Of a stretch of 25,656 nucleotides of DNA, positions 1-7,589 are shown piece after piece; the stretch's first letter is position 1; each line of letters opens with the position of its first letter. Under the pieces are notes generated by a model. It ran no database searches and was not told the DNA's origin. It saw nothing but the letters and a program-made list of their open reading frames with translations. The translations under genes were made by a program, and so were the position numbers. Source of the DNA: Gemmatimonadota bacterium (GTDB lineage: Bacteria > Gemmatimonadota > Gemmatimonadetes > Palauibacterales > Palauibacteraceae); assembly GCA_029863105.1 (NCBI GenBank), contig JAOTWC010000001.1, positions 1 through 25,656 of the forward strand, given 5' to 3'.

Positions 1-11
1 CGTCTGGACCT

Positions 12-950
12 GTGGGCATTGCGGAAGGGTGCATACGGATTCCGCTCCCCGATCCGTTTGTTCCGGGTGTTACGTGCGTCTTCGTGATGGGTCCCGAAGA
101 GTCCCCGTGGCTGCTGGACACGGGGGCCGACACGCCGGAGTGCGAAGCCGCGTTGCGCGACAAACTCTCGGCGGCTGGTTTCGTACTGGAATCGATGCCG
201 GTCGTCCTGTCGCACACCCACCTGGACCATGCCGGCGGCCTGCTGAGATATCGACCCCCGCAGCTCACGGTTCATGCCCGCGCAATCGAGGAGATGCGAG
301 CAGTCCGCCCGCGGTCCAGCCGTGGCCCCGAAGCCCTGCGGCGCATGGGAGTACCGGACACCGAAATCGGCGCTCTGGCTCCGGCCGGCGAGCCCGTCCA
401 CGGAACACCGTTCGCAGACCTCCCGGTCGATCGAACGCTGACGGGGGAGGCTGGAAGACTGCCGGCGCCCGAGGGTTGGGAATGGTTGTTGGCGGAGGGA
501 CACGCCCCCGGACATCTCCTGCTGTTCGACACGGTAACGCGGACGCTGCTTGCCGGTGATCAATTCCTGTTCAAGTGGAAGACGCCGCTGATCGTTTCCG
601 ACCCCGACTTCGACAGCCTTGGCGCGTACGTGGCTTCGATCCGCGCGGCCCGAGAAAGGGAGCCCGCCCGGATCTGCTCGAGTCACATGGAGACGATGCA
701 CAACCCGGGCGCATGGCTGAATGAGACCGAAGCGTCGATCAACCGCCGGCTCGAGCGCATTGCCGGCGCGGTGGCAGGCGGCGGGCAGACGGCCCACGAG
801 GTACTCGGGACCCTGTACCCGCAGGCGCGCGAGGGTCCGTTGCGCATCGTGTTCCTGCGGGAGACGCTGGCGATGATGCGGCACCTGGCGGCGAGAGGCG
901 AACTCGTTCGTGCCGATCGAGCAGGCGTCGAAGAGTTCGCGACCGCCTGA
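12..950 (+). CDS. MBL-fold metallohydrolase (possibly 5'-partial)
   Basis: This is a metallo-beta-lactamase-fold hydrolase of about 312 residues. The metal-binding motif HTHLDH is at residues 68-73, after the usual beta-strand ending in LLDTG (34-38). Later fold elements are visible: EGHAPGH near residue 163, AGDQ near 181 and SSHMETMH near 224. This is the pattern of the glyoxalase II-like branch, which uses a di-metal centre to hydrolyse thioesters, lactones or phosphoesters. The substrate cannot be read from sequence. I used the GTG at 12, but the frame stays open to the window edge, so the true start may lie upstream. The gene converges on ispG, with only 5 bases between the two stops. 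Confidence 0.85.
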   Translation: MGIAEGCIRIPLPDPFVPGVTCVFVMGPEESPWLLDTGADTPECEAALRDKLSAAGFVLESMPVVLSHTHLDHAGGLLRYRPPQLTVHARAIEEMRAVRPRSSRGPEALRRMGVPDTEIGALAPAGEPVHGTPFADLPVDRTLTGEAGRLPAPEGWEWLLAEGHAPGHLLLFDTVTRTLLAGDQFLFKWKTPLIVSDPDFDSLGAYVASIRAAREREPARICSSHMETMHNPGAWLNETEASINRRLERIAGAVAGGGQTAHEVLGTLYPQAREGPLRIVFLRETLAMMRHLAARGELVRADRAGVEEFATA

Positions 951-955
951 TCGGC

Positions 956-2209
956 TCAGTTCACCTGCGCGGTATCTCCTCCATATCGGCGCGCGACGTA
1001 GTCCTCGAGGATCGCGATGAACTGCTCGACGATGTCGCCACCTCTCAGCGTCATGGCCGGTTCACCGTCGACGAACACCGGGGCGATGGGCTCCTCGGAT
1101 GTGCCTGGAAGCGAGATACCGATGTCGGCGTGCCGGGACTCCCCGGGGCCGTTTACCACGCACCCCATCACCGCCACGGAGAGCGACTCGACACCGGGGT
1201 GTGTCGACCGCCATTCGGGCATGCGCTCCCGGAGAAATGTCTGAATGTCGAGCGCCATTTCCTGAAAAAACGTGCTGGTCGTTCTGCCGCAACCCGGGCA
1301 GGCAGTAACCTGCGGCTCGAAGCTGCGAATACCCAGTGACTGCAGGATCTGCCGTGCGACCCTGACCTCTTCCGTTCGGTCGCCGCCCGGCATCGGCGTG
1401 AGCGAGACGCGAATCGTATCCCCGATGCCTTCAAACAGCAGCATCGCCAACCCCGCCGAACTCGCAACCGTCCCTTTGCGACCCATCCCCGCTTCGGTCA
1501 GGCCGAGATGCAGCGGGTAGTCGCACAGCGGTGCCAGTGAGCGATAGACAGCCACGAGATCGCGGACGCCCGACACCTTGGCACTCAGGATGATTCTGTC
1601 GTGAGGCAGGCCAATCCTCTCTGCCGCCCGGGCCGAACGAAGGGCGCTCTCGACCATGGCCGCCATCGTGACCTCATGCGCCTCACGCGGTTTCGTCAGC
1701 GCCGCGTTTTCGTCCATCATGCGGGTGAGCAGGACCTGGTCGAGAGAGCCCCAGTTGACGCCGATTCGAACCGGCTTCCCATGCTCGATCGCACACTCGA
1801 TGATGCGCGCGAAGTTTTCGTCCCAGCGCTTGCTGCCAACGTTGCCCGGGTTGATGCGGTACTTGGCGAGCGCCGCGGCGCAGTCGACGTTGCCCGGCAG
1901 CAGGAGGTGTCCGTTGAAGTGGAAGTCGCCGATGAGCGGCACGGTGACGCCATGGGCGTCCAGCCGGGCGACGATCTCGGGGACGGCACGGGCGGCAGCC
2001 GGTGTATTCACCGTGACCCGAACCAGCTCACTGCCCGCCTCGACCAGCGACAGCACCTGAGCCGTCGTAGCCTCTATGTCCGCCGTGTCCGTGCTCGTCA
2101 TCGACTGGACGACGACCGGATGGTCGCCGCCAATGGGCACATTCCCGACGTAAGCCGTTACCGTCGATCGACGCGCGGGCCTGTTCAACCGGATTTCAGG
2201 GTGGGTCAT
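956..2209 (-). CDS. ispG: 4-hydroxy-3-methylbut-2-en-1-yl diphosphate synthase (IspG/GcpE)
   Basis: IspG is the 4Fe-4S enzyme of the MEP isoprenoid pathway that reductively opens MEcPP to HMBPP. The 417-residue protein has the N-terminal TIM-barrel region (VVVQSMTSTDT; IGDFHFNGHLLL) and the C-terminal cluster domain, with CPGCGR near residue 302 and MGCVVNGPGE near 347 supplying the cluster cysteines and the conserved NGPGE. The open frame extends about 30 codons further upstream, but those residues do not look like IspG. The ATG at 2209 is preceded by AGGTGG seven bases upstream, so I start there. The length is typical of the single-insert bacterial form. No other MEP-pathway gene is nearby. 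Confidence 0.97.
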   Translation of the reverse strand: MTHPEIRLNRPARRSTVTAYVGNVPIGGDHPVVVQSMTSTDTADIEATTAQVLSLVEAGSELVRVTVNTPAAARAVPEIVARLDAHGVTVPLIGDFHFNGHLLLPGNVDCAAALAKYRINPGNVGSKRWDENFARIIECAIEHGKPVRIGVNWGSLDQVLLTRMMDENAALTKPREAHEVTMAAMVESALRSARAAERIGLPHDRIILSAKVSGVRDLVAVYRSLAPLCDYPLHLGLTEAGMGRKGTVASSAGLAMLLFEGIGDTIRVSLTPMPGGDRTEEVRVARQILQSLGIRSFEPQVTACPGCGRTTSTFFQEMALDIQTFLRERMPEWRSTHPGVESLSVAVMGCVVNGPGESRHADIGISLPGTSEEPIAPVFVDGEPAMTLRGGDIVEQFIAILEDYVARRYGGDTAQVN

Positions 2210-2322
2210 CCTGGTGCCACCTGACGCTCTGACTCGGAAAGCTGTGCTGCTCCGTCCGGACGACCGAAAGTACGGGGCCCTGTGGTCACGTTCCAGCAAA
2301 CGCCAGCCAATACGAGTACCAT

Positions 2323-2356
2323 GCAGAGAGGCCCCGGTTCTCCGGGGCCTCTCTGC
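2323..2356 (-). terminator. Perfect 15-bp hairpin, likely terminator
   Basis: Bases 2323-2337 are perfectly complementary to 2342-2356, leaving a TTCT loop. The stem is GC-rich (core GGCCCCGG). It sits 72 bases past the stop of the small minus-strand gene and about 110 bases before ispG, so it probably insulates the two. Neither strand has a U-tract after it, so Rho-independent release is not certain. Confidence 0.6.
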
Positions 2357-2427
2357 TGCCCTCCTGCCGCCGGCTGGTGAGACGGTAGTCGGCTGGCGCG
2401 CGTTACCCGCTTCGCTGTTGAGCGCGC

Positions 2428-2628
2428 TCAGTCGTGTCGGGCATGTTCCTTCTTCAGGTACGCCTTGAACCGGCGCTCGAGACCTCTGCGATCTCGGCGC
2501 ATCTCACGCTCGAACGCCAATCGGTGGGCAAACACCGCATCCTTGAGCCATCGGGTGGTCAGCGCCGGGCGCCAACCGGCGCCTCCCGATCCGACCGTTT
2601 CAACTCCCGGACCTCGAAGCCCAAACAT
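2428..2628 (-). CDS. Small basic protein of unknown function (66 aa)
   Basis: I do not recognise the family. The start is well supported: ATG at 2628 follows a perfect AGGAGG at 2635-2640 with a six-base spacer. The N-terminal 25 residues are rich in Gly/Pro. The C-terminal part, from TRWLKDAVFAHRL to KAYLKKEHARHD, is strongly charged (many Arg/Lys/Glu), should be helical, and looks suited to binding nucleic acid or protein. There is no signal peptide, membrane segment or cysteine pair. A promoter with paired palindromes like those at nrdJ lies about 210 bases upstream and points at this gene, and a strong hairpin follows it. The gene is probably real. Its function is unknown, though regulation suggests a link to deoxynucleotide supply or replication. 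Confidence 0.65.
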   Translation of the reverse strand: MFGLRGPGVETVGSGGAGWRPALTTRWLKDAVFAHRLAFEREMRRDRRGLERRFKAYLKKEHARHD

Positions 2629-2838
2629 CTGGTGCCTCCTTAGTCGCGCGCCGCCCGCACTCCGCGTGGACAATCTTTGGGTCCGCCTATGTACCTCCGC
2701 GCCGTCACCGTAACCTCAATCCTGACGGGTCACTAACGACGCGATCAACGTCGCGAACGGTCGAATTCTCCCCACCAATCCCCTCGAAATCCACCAAATT
2801 CGGCCCGTTTTTCCACGCCAACCGCAATATCTTGGGGT
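2629..2838 (-). promoter_or_regulatory. Long 5' leader of the small gene
   Basis: If transcription starts near 2838, about seven bases after the -10 at 2845-2850, the mRNA carries about 210 untranslated bases before the ATG at 2628. I see no convincing open frame inside it and only weak hairpin potential around 2738-2756. The only clear element is the AGGAGG at 2635-2640. The gene-free stretch 2629-2966 holds this leader, the promoter/operator module and the short upstream region of the plus-strand NTF2-like gene. Confidence 0.4.
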
Positions 2839-2874
2839 ACGGACATGATACACCCACCAGATGTTGTGGGTCAA
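2822..2874 (-). promoter_or_regulatory. Promoter with paired NrdR-box-like palindromes (second copy of the nrdJ module)
   Basis: Read on the minus strand, TTGACC (2869-2874) and TATCAT (2845-2850) form a sigma70-type promoter with an 18-bp spacer. Two 16-bp palindrome-like sites flank the -10: CCACAACATCTGGTGG (2854-2869) and CCCCAAGATATTGCGG (2822-2837), separated by 16 bp. The same layout occurs at nrdJ (12590-12641), where the proximal site is identical at 15 of 16 positions. The pair fits known NrdR operators: two boxes about three helical turns apart, with an AT-rich centre and C/G-rich arms. NrdR binding is inferred. The module could also affect the divergent gene at 2967. Confidence 0.6.
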
Positions 2875-2966
2875 GTACGGTGGACCCTTCGTTGCCCCGA
2901 CAGGTATCCTGTAGCCGGCGACGCGGACGAAGGCGTCGACGGGTCCTTCCAGCAGGAGGTTGTGTG

Positions 2967-3569
2967 ATGCATGGAGTGCCGGGTGTGTGGGTGAGGATGG
3001 GTGGGGTCGGGGCACTGCTCGCGGCCGTGGCGTGTAGCGTGCCGTCCGCCCTGCAGGCGCAGGACGGGGAGGCGGGCGCAGAGGTCGAGGCTTCGGCCCC
3101 GAAAGCGAATCCCGCCGACGTCGAGTCGATCGATGCGATCCTGACGGCCGTGTACACCGTGATATCGGGTGAGGCGGGCGAAGAGCGTGACTGGGATCGG
3201 TTCCGGTCGCTGTTTATTCCCGAGGCCCGGCTGATACCGACAGGGTACAGACCTGACGGAACGCACGCGTACATCGTGTGGTCTCCGGATCAATACATCG
3301 AGGCGGCTGGCGCTCAGCTCGTGGCCAACGGGTTCTTCGAACAGGAAGAACACCGGGTGACAGAGCAGTGGGAGGATATCGCCCATGCGTTCAGCACCTA
3401 CAATTCCTACCGAACCGAGGCGGACATGGAGGCGGGAACCACCTTCATGCGAGGAATCAACAGCTTTCAACTGATGTGGGACGGCGAACGGTGGTGGGTC
3501 GTTTCCATCATGTGGGAGGCCGAGGGCCCCGATCGCCCGTTGACCGAGGGGTATCTCGGCAAGGACTGA
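2967..3569 (+). CDS. Secreted NTF2/SnoaL-like protein
   Basis: The protein has 200 residues. ATG at 2967 follows AGGAGG (2954-2959) with a seven-base spacer, which settles the start against the longer open frame. The N-terminus is a Sec signal peptide with a hydrophobic stretch (GGVGALLAAVACS) and a likely signal peptidase I site after ALQA, so the mature protein should be periplasmic or exported. The mature part resembles the cone-shaped NTF2/SnoaL fold: a helical start (DAILTAVYTVISG), DWDRFRSLF near residue 76, and closing strands FQLMWDGERWWVVSIMW near 172-188. The fold serves both enzymes and ligand-binding proteins, so no activity can be assigned. The gene converges on the ZIP transporter gene, 31 bases away. 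Confidence 0.75.
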   Translation: MHGVPGVWVRMGGVGALLAAVACSVPSALQAQDGEAGAEVEASAPKANPADVESIDAILTAVYTVISGEAGEERDWDRFRSLFIPEARLIPTGYRPDGTHAYIVWSPDQYIEAAGAQLVANGFFEQEEHRVTEQWEDIAHAFSTYNSYRTEADMEAGTTFMRGINSFQLMWDGERWWVVSIMWEAEGPDRPLTEGYLGKD

Positions 3570-3600
3570 TCCAGGTGGTCGCAACCGGCGACGCTCGCCC

Positions 3601-4260
3601 TCATGCTCGCAGCAACGCCTGCAGGACACCCAGCACCGCAGCTGCGGCGGCCGCCACGACCAGGGGTCGCCAGGTGGACCTCGTTTCCTTTCTCGCCTCC
3701 GGAATCAACTCGCGGAGGACCATCCAGCCCATCGCGCCGGCGGCGAAGCCGAACCCTGCGGCGAGGTAGTCTCGAAACTGGAGAACGAACAGAAACGCGG
3801 GTACGGCAAGGAGCGGCTGGGGAATGCTGGAGAAGAAGCTCCACGCGCCCGCCTTCCAGACGGAGACGCCTCGCGGGACGAGCACGAGCGAGATCGCCAG
3901 GCCTTCTGGAATGTTGTGGACGGCGATAGCCAGCGAGATGAACAGACCGAGTTCGGCCCCACCGCCGAACGACACTCCGATTCCTACGCCCTCGGCCACG
4001 GAGTGAATCGTCATCACGCCGACGATCAGCAGGCTCTTTCTGGCGTCGGCACCCCGGAGATCTCCCACGCGCACGCCGTCGAACCGACCGAGCAGCCAGC
4101 GGCTGGCCGCGATGAACAGCAGGCCGGCGACCAGGCCGGCGCCGAGCCGGCCGGGACTCTGGTGCCAGCCCTCGTACACGAGCTGGCCCGAGGCGGCCAG
4201 CATGAGGCCAGCCGCGGCAGCGTTTCCGTACCCGAGCCAATAGCGCCCGGGTTTGGGCAC
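3601..4260 (-). CDS. ZIP-family divalent metal transporter (start uncertain)
   Basis: This is a ZIP-family membrane protein, which moves Zn2+ or other divalent cations into the cytoplasm. The signature metal-site helices are present: HSVAEG in TM4 and HNIPEG in TM5, followed by SSIPQPLL and the C-terminal LRELIPEA segment. The GTG at 4260 gives 219 residues and seven membrane segments. The same frame continues to 4353 and encodes what looks like the missing first helix (ELLYVFLLALLTAAATGLG), but no ATG, GTG or TTG occurs between the in-frame stop at 4354-4356 and 4260. The real start may be non-canonical, or there may be a small sequence error. It lies downstream of the kinase gene on the same strand. 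Confidence 0.85.
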   Translation of the reverse strand: MPKPGRYWLGYGNAAAAGLMLAASGQLVYEGWHQSPGRLGAGLVAGLLFIAASRWLLGRFDGVRVGDLRGADARKSLLIVGVMTIHSVAEGVGIGVSFGGGAELGLFISLAIAVHNIPEGLAISLVLVPRGVSVWKAGAWSFFSSIPQPLLAVPAFLFVLQFRDYLAAGFGFAAGAMGWMVLRELIPEARKETRSTWRPLVVAAAAAAVLGVLQALLRA

Positions 4261-4430
4261 CCACAGGAACGGCAGGGCGCCGAGACCGGTCGCGGCTGCC
4301 GTCAGCAGGGCTAACAGGAATACGTAGAGTAGTTCGATCGGGGTGTCCCGAGATCACAGGAGACGGCGTGCGGCCAGCGTCACCGCGTCTGACAGGCAAC
4401 GGAACAGCCGACCATCGAGCCGGCAAGACG

Positions 4431-6248
4431 TCAGGCCAGCAGAGCGTCCAGTTCCTGCCGTGCCTCCGCCTGCACTTCCGCATCTCGCTCGATGTCGCGG
4501 ACCATTTCGGTGAGGACTCTTTCCTCTTCACCCGGAGCAACGGACCCGGCCGCTCTCGCCCGGGCCATCGCCGCCAGCGCATCCAGCAGCCTCTGAACGA
4601 GCCGGTCGCGCATGCGAGAGACTCTGGCGTGCGCTTCCATCCAGGCGGGCTGGGAGGTTTCGTTTCCTGCCTGCCGCTCGAGCACTCCCAAACTCTCGTC
4701 CAGACCCGCCAGGTCCCGGGCCAGGTGGCTCGCTCCACGCAGCAATTCGGTGAACACGCCGTCCGGCTGCAAGTCCGGGGTCACCGCGCGAAGTTCGCGG
4801 GCCATCCGGACGAAGTCAGCAAGCAGACGACGGGCCGCACCCTCTGGCATGTCCGCCAGAGCGGCCCTGGCCACAGTCTCGGCATCGACGGGGAGGGACG
4901 ACGTCGTGTTGGCAGACAGCAGCGCGGGGTCCTGGCGGCGCAGCACGGCCCAGATCACGGTTGCCGCGAACAGCGGCGTGATGAGCAACATGGCGGGTGA
5001 TGCAACGAAACCTGCAGCGAACCCCGTTGCGATGGCAGTTCCGAGTACCGCCCCCATGGTCGGGGACAGCCGCGCTCCGACACGCGCAGGGTGCGTGATG
5101 CGGATCGGGAGGCCAGACTCTCGCAAGCGACGGGCGGCCCGGTCCGCCACGGCTGCCGGCACTCGGGCAAGCGGCAGATCCCCACACAACGCGGCACTGA
5201 CATCGGACTGCGATCGGTCGTCACCCACGATGTCCGACAGCTGGTCGGCTATGTCCTGACGGTGATTCCGGTCGTCACCGCGTTCGAGGAACAACAGTCG
5301 TTCATTGGCCGGCCGACGGTCGTGTGATCCTGGTCCCAGGCAAGAGCCGCATAGTCCAAGGCCGAATGGATCGGCGGCACCGCACAACAGGCAGACGCGT
5401 CGGCCCGCAGAACTGAGGAAGCCGGATGAGACGTCACCACCCGATTCCAGCACTTCTGACAGAGTACCGGCCGTGGGAAACCGCTGTCCCGGATCTTCAC
5501 GCGTCAGGGTCGCGGTTACGTCGTCCAGCCACGCCGGGATATCCGGGCACTGTGATCGTGGCCGAAAGCCCACCGGTGATGGACTCGGCGGCAGGTGAGC
5601 CGACTTCTGGTTGGGCAGCATTCCCGTCAACGCGAAGTACAGGGTAGTTCCCAGACCATACAGATCCGACCTCGCATCTCCGCGTTCACCGGCCAGGATC
5701 TCGGGAGCCGTGTACGCGATCGTGCCCACCAGGCCGCCGGTCCGGGTCACCGTGCTCATGTCCGTTACGCGGGCCGATCCGAAGTCCGCCAGTCGCGCTC
5801 TGCCGTTCCCGCCGAGGAGCACGTTCTGTGGCTTCACGTCACGATGCAGCACGCCCATCGCATGGGCAGCCTGGAGTGCCGCCGAGATATCCAGGCCGAT
5901 CCGAACGGTTCCGTCTGCCGTCAAGCGTCCCTGGTGAGCTACGCGTCGGGCCAGGTCGGGCCCGTCAACGAATTCCATCACGAGGAATGTCCGTCCGTCC
6001 CGGTCGACGAAATCATGAAGCTGGACGACGTTCGGGTGTGAGAGACCGCGGGCTACGAGCGCCTCCCTGCGCATTCTCTCTTTGGCAACTGCCTCGGCGG
6101 TGGGGGGCGGCACAAGCAGCTTGATGGCTACCGGCGAATCGAGCGTCAGGTCCCTCGCCCGATACACGACGGAGTAACCGCCACGGCCAATCTCTTCCTC
6201 GATTCGGTACCGGTCAGCGAGGACGTGGTCCGCCGCCAGGTGGGTCAC
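4431..6248 (-). CDS. Membrane-anchored Hanks-type Ser/Thr kinase with zinc ribbon
   Basis: This 605-residue protein has a complete N-terminal kinase domain (about 14-270): glycine loop GRGGYSVV (21-28), VAIK lysine K43, helix-C E62, catalytic HRDVKPQN (135-142), DFG (155-157) and APE. All catalytic residues are present, so it should be active. Next is a CxxC-CxxC zinc ribbon (C286, C289, C300, C303), then a mixed segment, two adjacent hydrophobic helices (about 396-436), and a long charged helical tail (about 450-605). The GTG start at 6248 lies 11 bases after the stop of the upstream TPR-like gene and has no clear Shine-Dalgarno, suggesting translational coupling. The ZIP transporter gene follows. 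The target is unknown. Confidence 0.93.
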   Translation of the reverse strand: MTHLAADHVLADRYRIEEEIGRGGYSVVYRARDLTLDSPVAIKLLVPPPTAEAVAKERMRREALVARGLSHPNVVQLHDFVDRDGRTFLVMEFVDGPDLARRVAHQGRLTADGTVRIGLDISAALQAAHAMGVLHRDVKPQNVLLGGNGRARLADFGSARVTDMSTVTRTGGLVGTIAYTAPEILAGERGDARSDLYGLGTTLYFALTGMLPNQKSAHLPPSPSPVGFRPRSQCPDIPAWLDDVTATLTREDPGQRFPTAGTLSEVLESGGDVSSGFLSSAGRRVCLLCGAADPFGLGLCGSCLGPGSHDRRPANERLLFLERGDDRNHRQDIADQLSDIVGDDRSQSDVSAALCGDLPLARVPAAVADRAARRLRESGLPIRITHPARVGARLSPTMGAVLGTAIATGFAAGFVASPAMLLITPLFAATVIWAVLRRQDPALLSANTTSSLPVDAETVARAALADMPEGAARRLLADFVRMARELRAVTPDLQPDGVFTELLRGASHLARDLAGLDESLGVLERQAGNETSQPAWMEAHARVSRMRDRLVQRLLDALAAMARARAAGSVAPGEEERVLTEMVRDIERDAEVQAEARQELDALLA

Positions 6249-6259
6249 GTTCTGACGGC

Positions 6260-6850
6260 TCAGCGAATTTGATCCAGAACGAACCGGGCGTTGGTCGTCC
6301 AGCCGTCGTTCTGGTCGTAATGCCGGAGGAAGTCTTCGAGGTACTGCTTGGCCGCCGCCTGTTCTCCGAGCTGATACGAAGAGATGCCTGCGTGATACAG
6401 CGCCATGTAATGATTGGGCCAGAACTCGACGACGAGCTCCATGATCGGGCCCGCCGACAGGTCATCCCCGGCGTCGGCTACGGGATGGCCCACCCCGAAA
6501 ACGATGCCCGCAGCTTTCCAGCGGTCGTCCGCCTTCAGTTCGAGGATCAGCTCGCGAGCCCTGTCGATTTTTCCCGCGAGCGCATAGCAGGCCGCACTGT
6601 ACCCCGTTCCTTCCAGACCCGCCGGCGGCGGATACCACTGCTGTCGCGTCTCGGCTTCGACGCTGTTGCAGTAAGGCTTCGTGGCCTGGAACCAGCTGCC
6701 CGCGTCGCCGGTGAACTGATGTTCGGCACCCGCGGGATGCGCAAACGACCGGCCCGGCATGCGAAGCCCCTGAATGACCATGAACGCACTGACGCCTGCG
6801 AACAGGGCCGATAGAACGATGAGTTTGCGCACGATGTCACCTTCTGCCAT
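6260..6850 (-). CDS. Membrane-anchored TPR-like protein
   Basis: The protein has 196 residues and one N-terminal membrane segment (RKLIVLSALFAGVSAFMVIQG), which could be an anchor or uncleaved signal. The C-terminal half has TPR-like helix pairs, for example GYSAACYALAGKIDRARELI and YMALYHAGISSYQLGEQAAA, ending FLRHYDQNDGW. TPR helices usually carry protein contacts. The ATG at 6850 has GGAG four bases upstream. The open frame extends further, but the extra residues look like non-coding sequence. It is the first gene of the TPR - kinase - ZIP run and may be a partner or substrate of the kinase. The specific role is unknown. Confidence 0.7.
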   Translation of the reverse strand: MAEGDIVRKLIVLSALFAGVSAFMVIQGLRMPGRSFAHPAGAEHQFTGDAGSWFQATKPYCNSVEAETRQQWYPPPAGLEGTGYSAACYALAGKIDRARELILELKADDRWKAAGIVFGVGHPVADAGDDLSAGPIMELVVEFWPNHYMALYHAGISSYQLGEQAAAKQYLEDFLRHYDQNDGWTTNARFVLDQIR

Positions 6851-6882
6851 GGATCTCCGGGCGAATCCCGCCCTTCTGTCCT

Positions 6883-6897
6883 GTACGACGATCGTAC
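6883..6897. promoter_or_regulatory. Short inverted repeat in divergent intergenic region
   Basis: GTACGA (6883-6888) and TCGTAC (6892-6897) form perfect arms around three bases. The repeat lies in the 177-bp gap between the divergent TPR-like and DinB genes, about 33 bases upstream of the former. It could be an operator, but there is no second copy in the window to support that. Confidence 0.25.
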
Positions 6898-7027
6898 GTC
6901 CAGAAGATGCACAGGATCCCTCGAGGGAAGTGAAGCAAGATGGGGGCCAAGGTCGGTCCATCCGCGTATCTTGTCCTCGGCATTGTCGGTCACCCCGTAA
7001 AACTGGCCCCTGCGAAAGGAATGATCG

Positions 7028-7540
7028 ATGTCCATGGCCGCCAATCTACTTCCGCGTTTCGACCAGATCGTAGCGAACACGCGGCAGCACCTTGCCGCGA
7101 TACCTGACGACCGCCTCGGTTGGAAGCCCCACGACAAGTCGTGGACCGTCGGCGAGCTCGGCAGCCACCTGGCAAACCTGTCCGGATGGACGATGCCCAC
7201 GCTGGCGCAGGATTCGCTGGATGTCGCGCCGCTGGACGGGGATGGCCCGCCTCCGCAGCCCGAGTACGGATCCTCCGGGGAAATGGTGTCCGTGTTTGAC
7301 GAACTAACGGCCGCTGCGCGTGCGACCATCGCCGGTACGACCGACGAAGGATTCATGGGATCGTGGACCTTGCTCGTCGGCGGTGAACAGCGCTTCTCGA
7401 TGCCGAAGATCGCGGTACTCCAGGAGTTCATCCTGGATCACCTGATCCATCACCGAGGCCAACTCACCGTGTACTTGAGGATGCTCGACATACCGGTTCC
7501 GCAGACCTACGGACCGACGGCGGACTTTCCGGACATGTAG
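7028..7540 (+). CDS. DinB-family protein
   Basis: This is a 170-residue four-helix-bundle protein of the DinB/YfiT superfamily. The usual metal-binding histidine triad is visible: H47 in GELGSHLANL, and H138 and H142 in DHLIHHRGQL. The family binds divalent metal (Zn or Ni) and includes thiol-dependent transferases. Many members are damage- or stress-induced, but individual activities are mostly unknown. ATG at 7028 follows AAAGGA (7015-7020) with a seven-base spacer. An ATG at 7021 is in another frame. There is no signal peptide, so the protein is cytoplasmic. It is transcribed alone and followed by a hairpin at 7552-7579. Confidence 0.88.
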   Translation: MSMAANLLPRFDQIVANTRQHLAAIPDDRLGWKPHDKSWTVGELGSHLANLSGWTMPTLAQDSLDVAPLDGDGPPPQPEYGSSGEMVSVFDELTAAARATIAGTTDEGFMGSWTLLVGGEQRFSMPKIAVLQEFILDHLIHHRGQLTVYLRMLDIPVPQTYGPTADFPDM

Positions 7541-7551
7541 GGAGCGTCGCT

Positions 7552-7579
7552 CGGCGCGGTCCCGTTCGAGACCGCGCCG
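7552..7579. terminator. Bidirectional hairpin between convergent genes
   Basis: CGGCGCGGTC (7552-7561) pairs perfectly with GACCGCGCCG (7570-7579) around an eight-base loop. It lies in the 49-bp gap between the convergent DinB and peptidase genes and probably terminates both. There is no U-tract on either side. Confidence 0.55.
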
Positions 7580-7589
7580 GGCGGGTAGA

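Noticed and set aside
2871..3629. Open frame of 252 codons on the minus strand over the NTF2-like gene
   Set aside because: The plus-strand gene has a perfect Shine-Dalgarno, a signal peptide and fold features. The opposite frame has none.
3467..4738. Open frame of 423 codons on the minus strand across the ZIP and kinase genes
   Set aside because: Very Arg-rich with no recognisable motif. It overlaps two genes that have complete family motifs in other frames, so it is a high-GC shadow.
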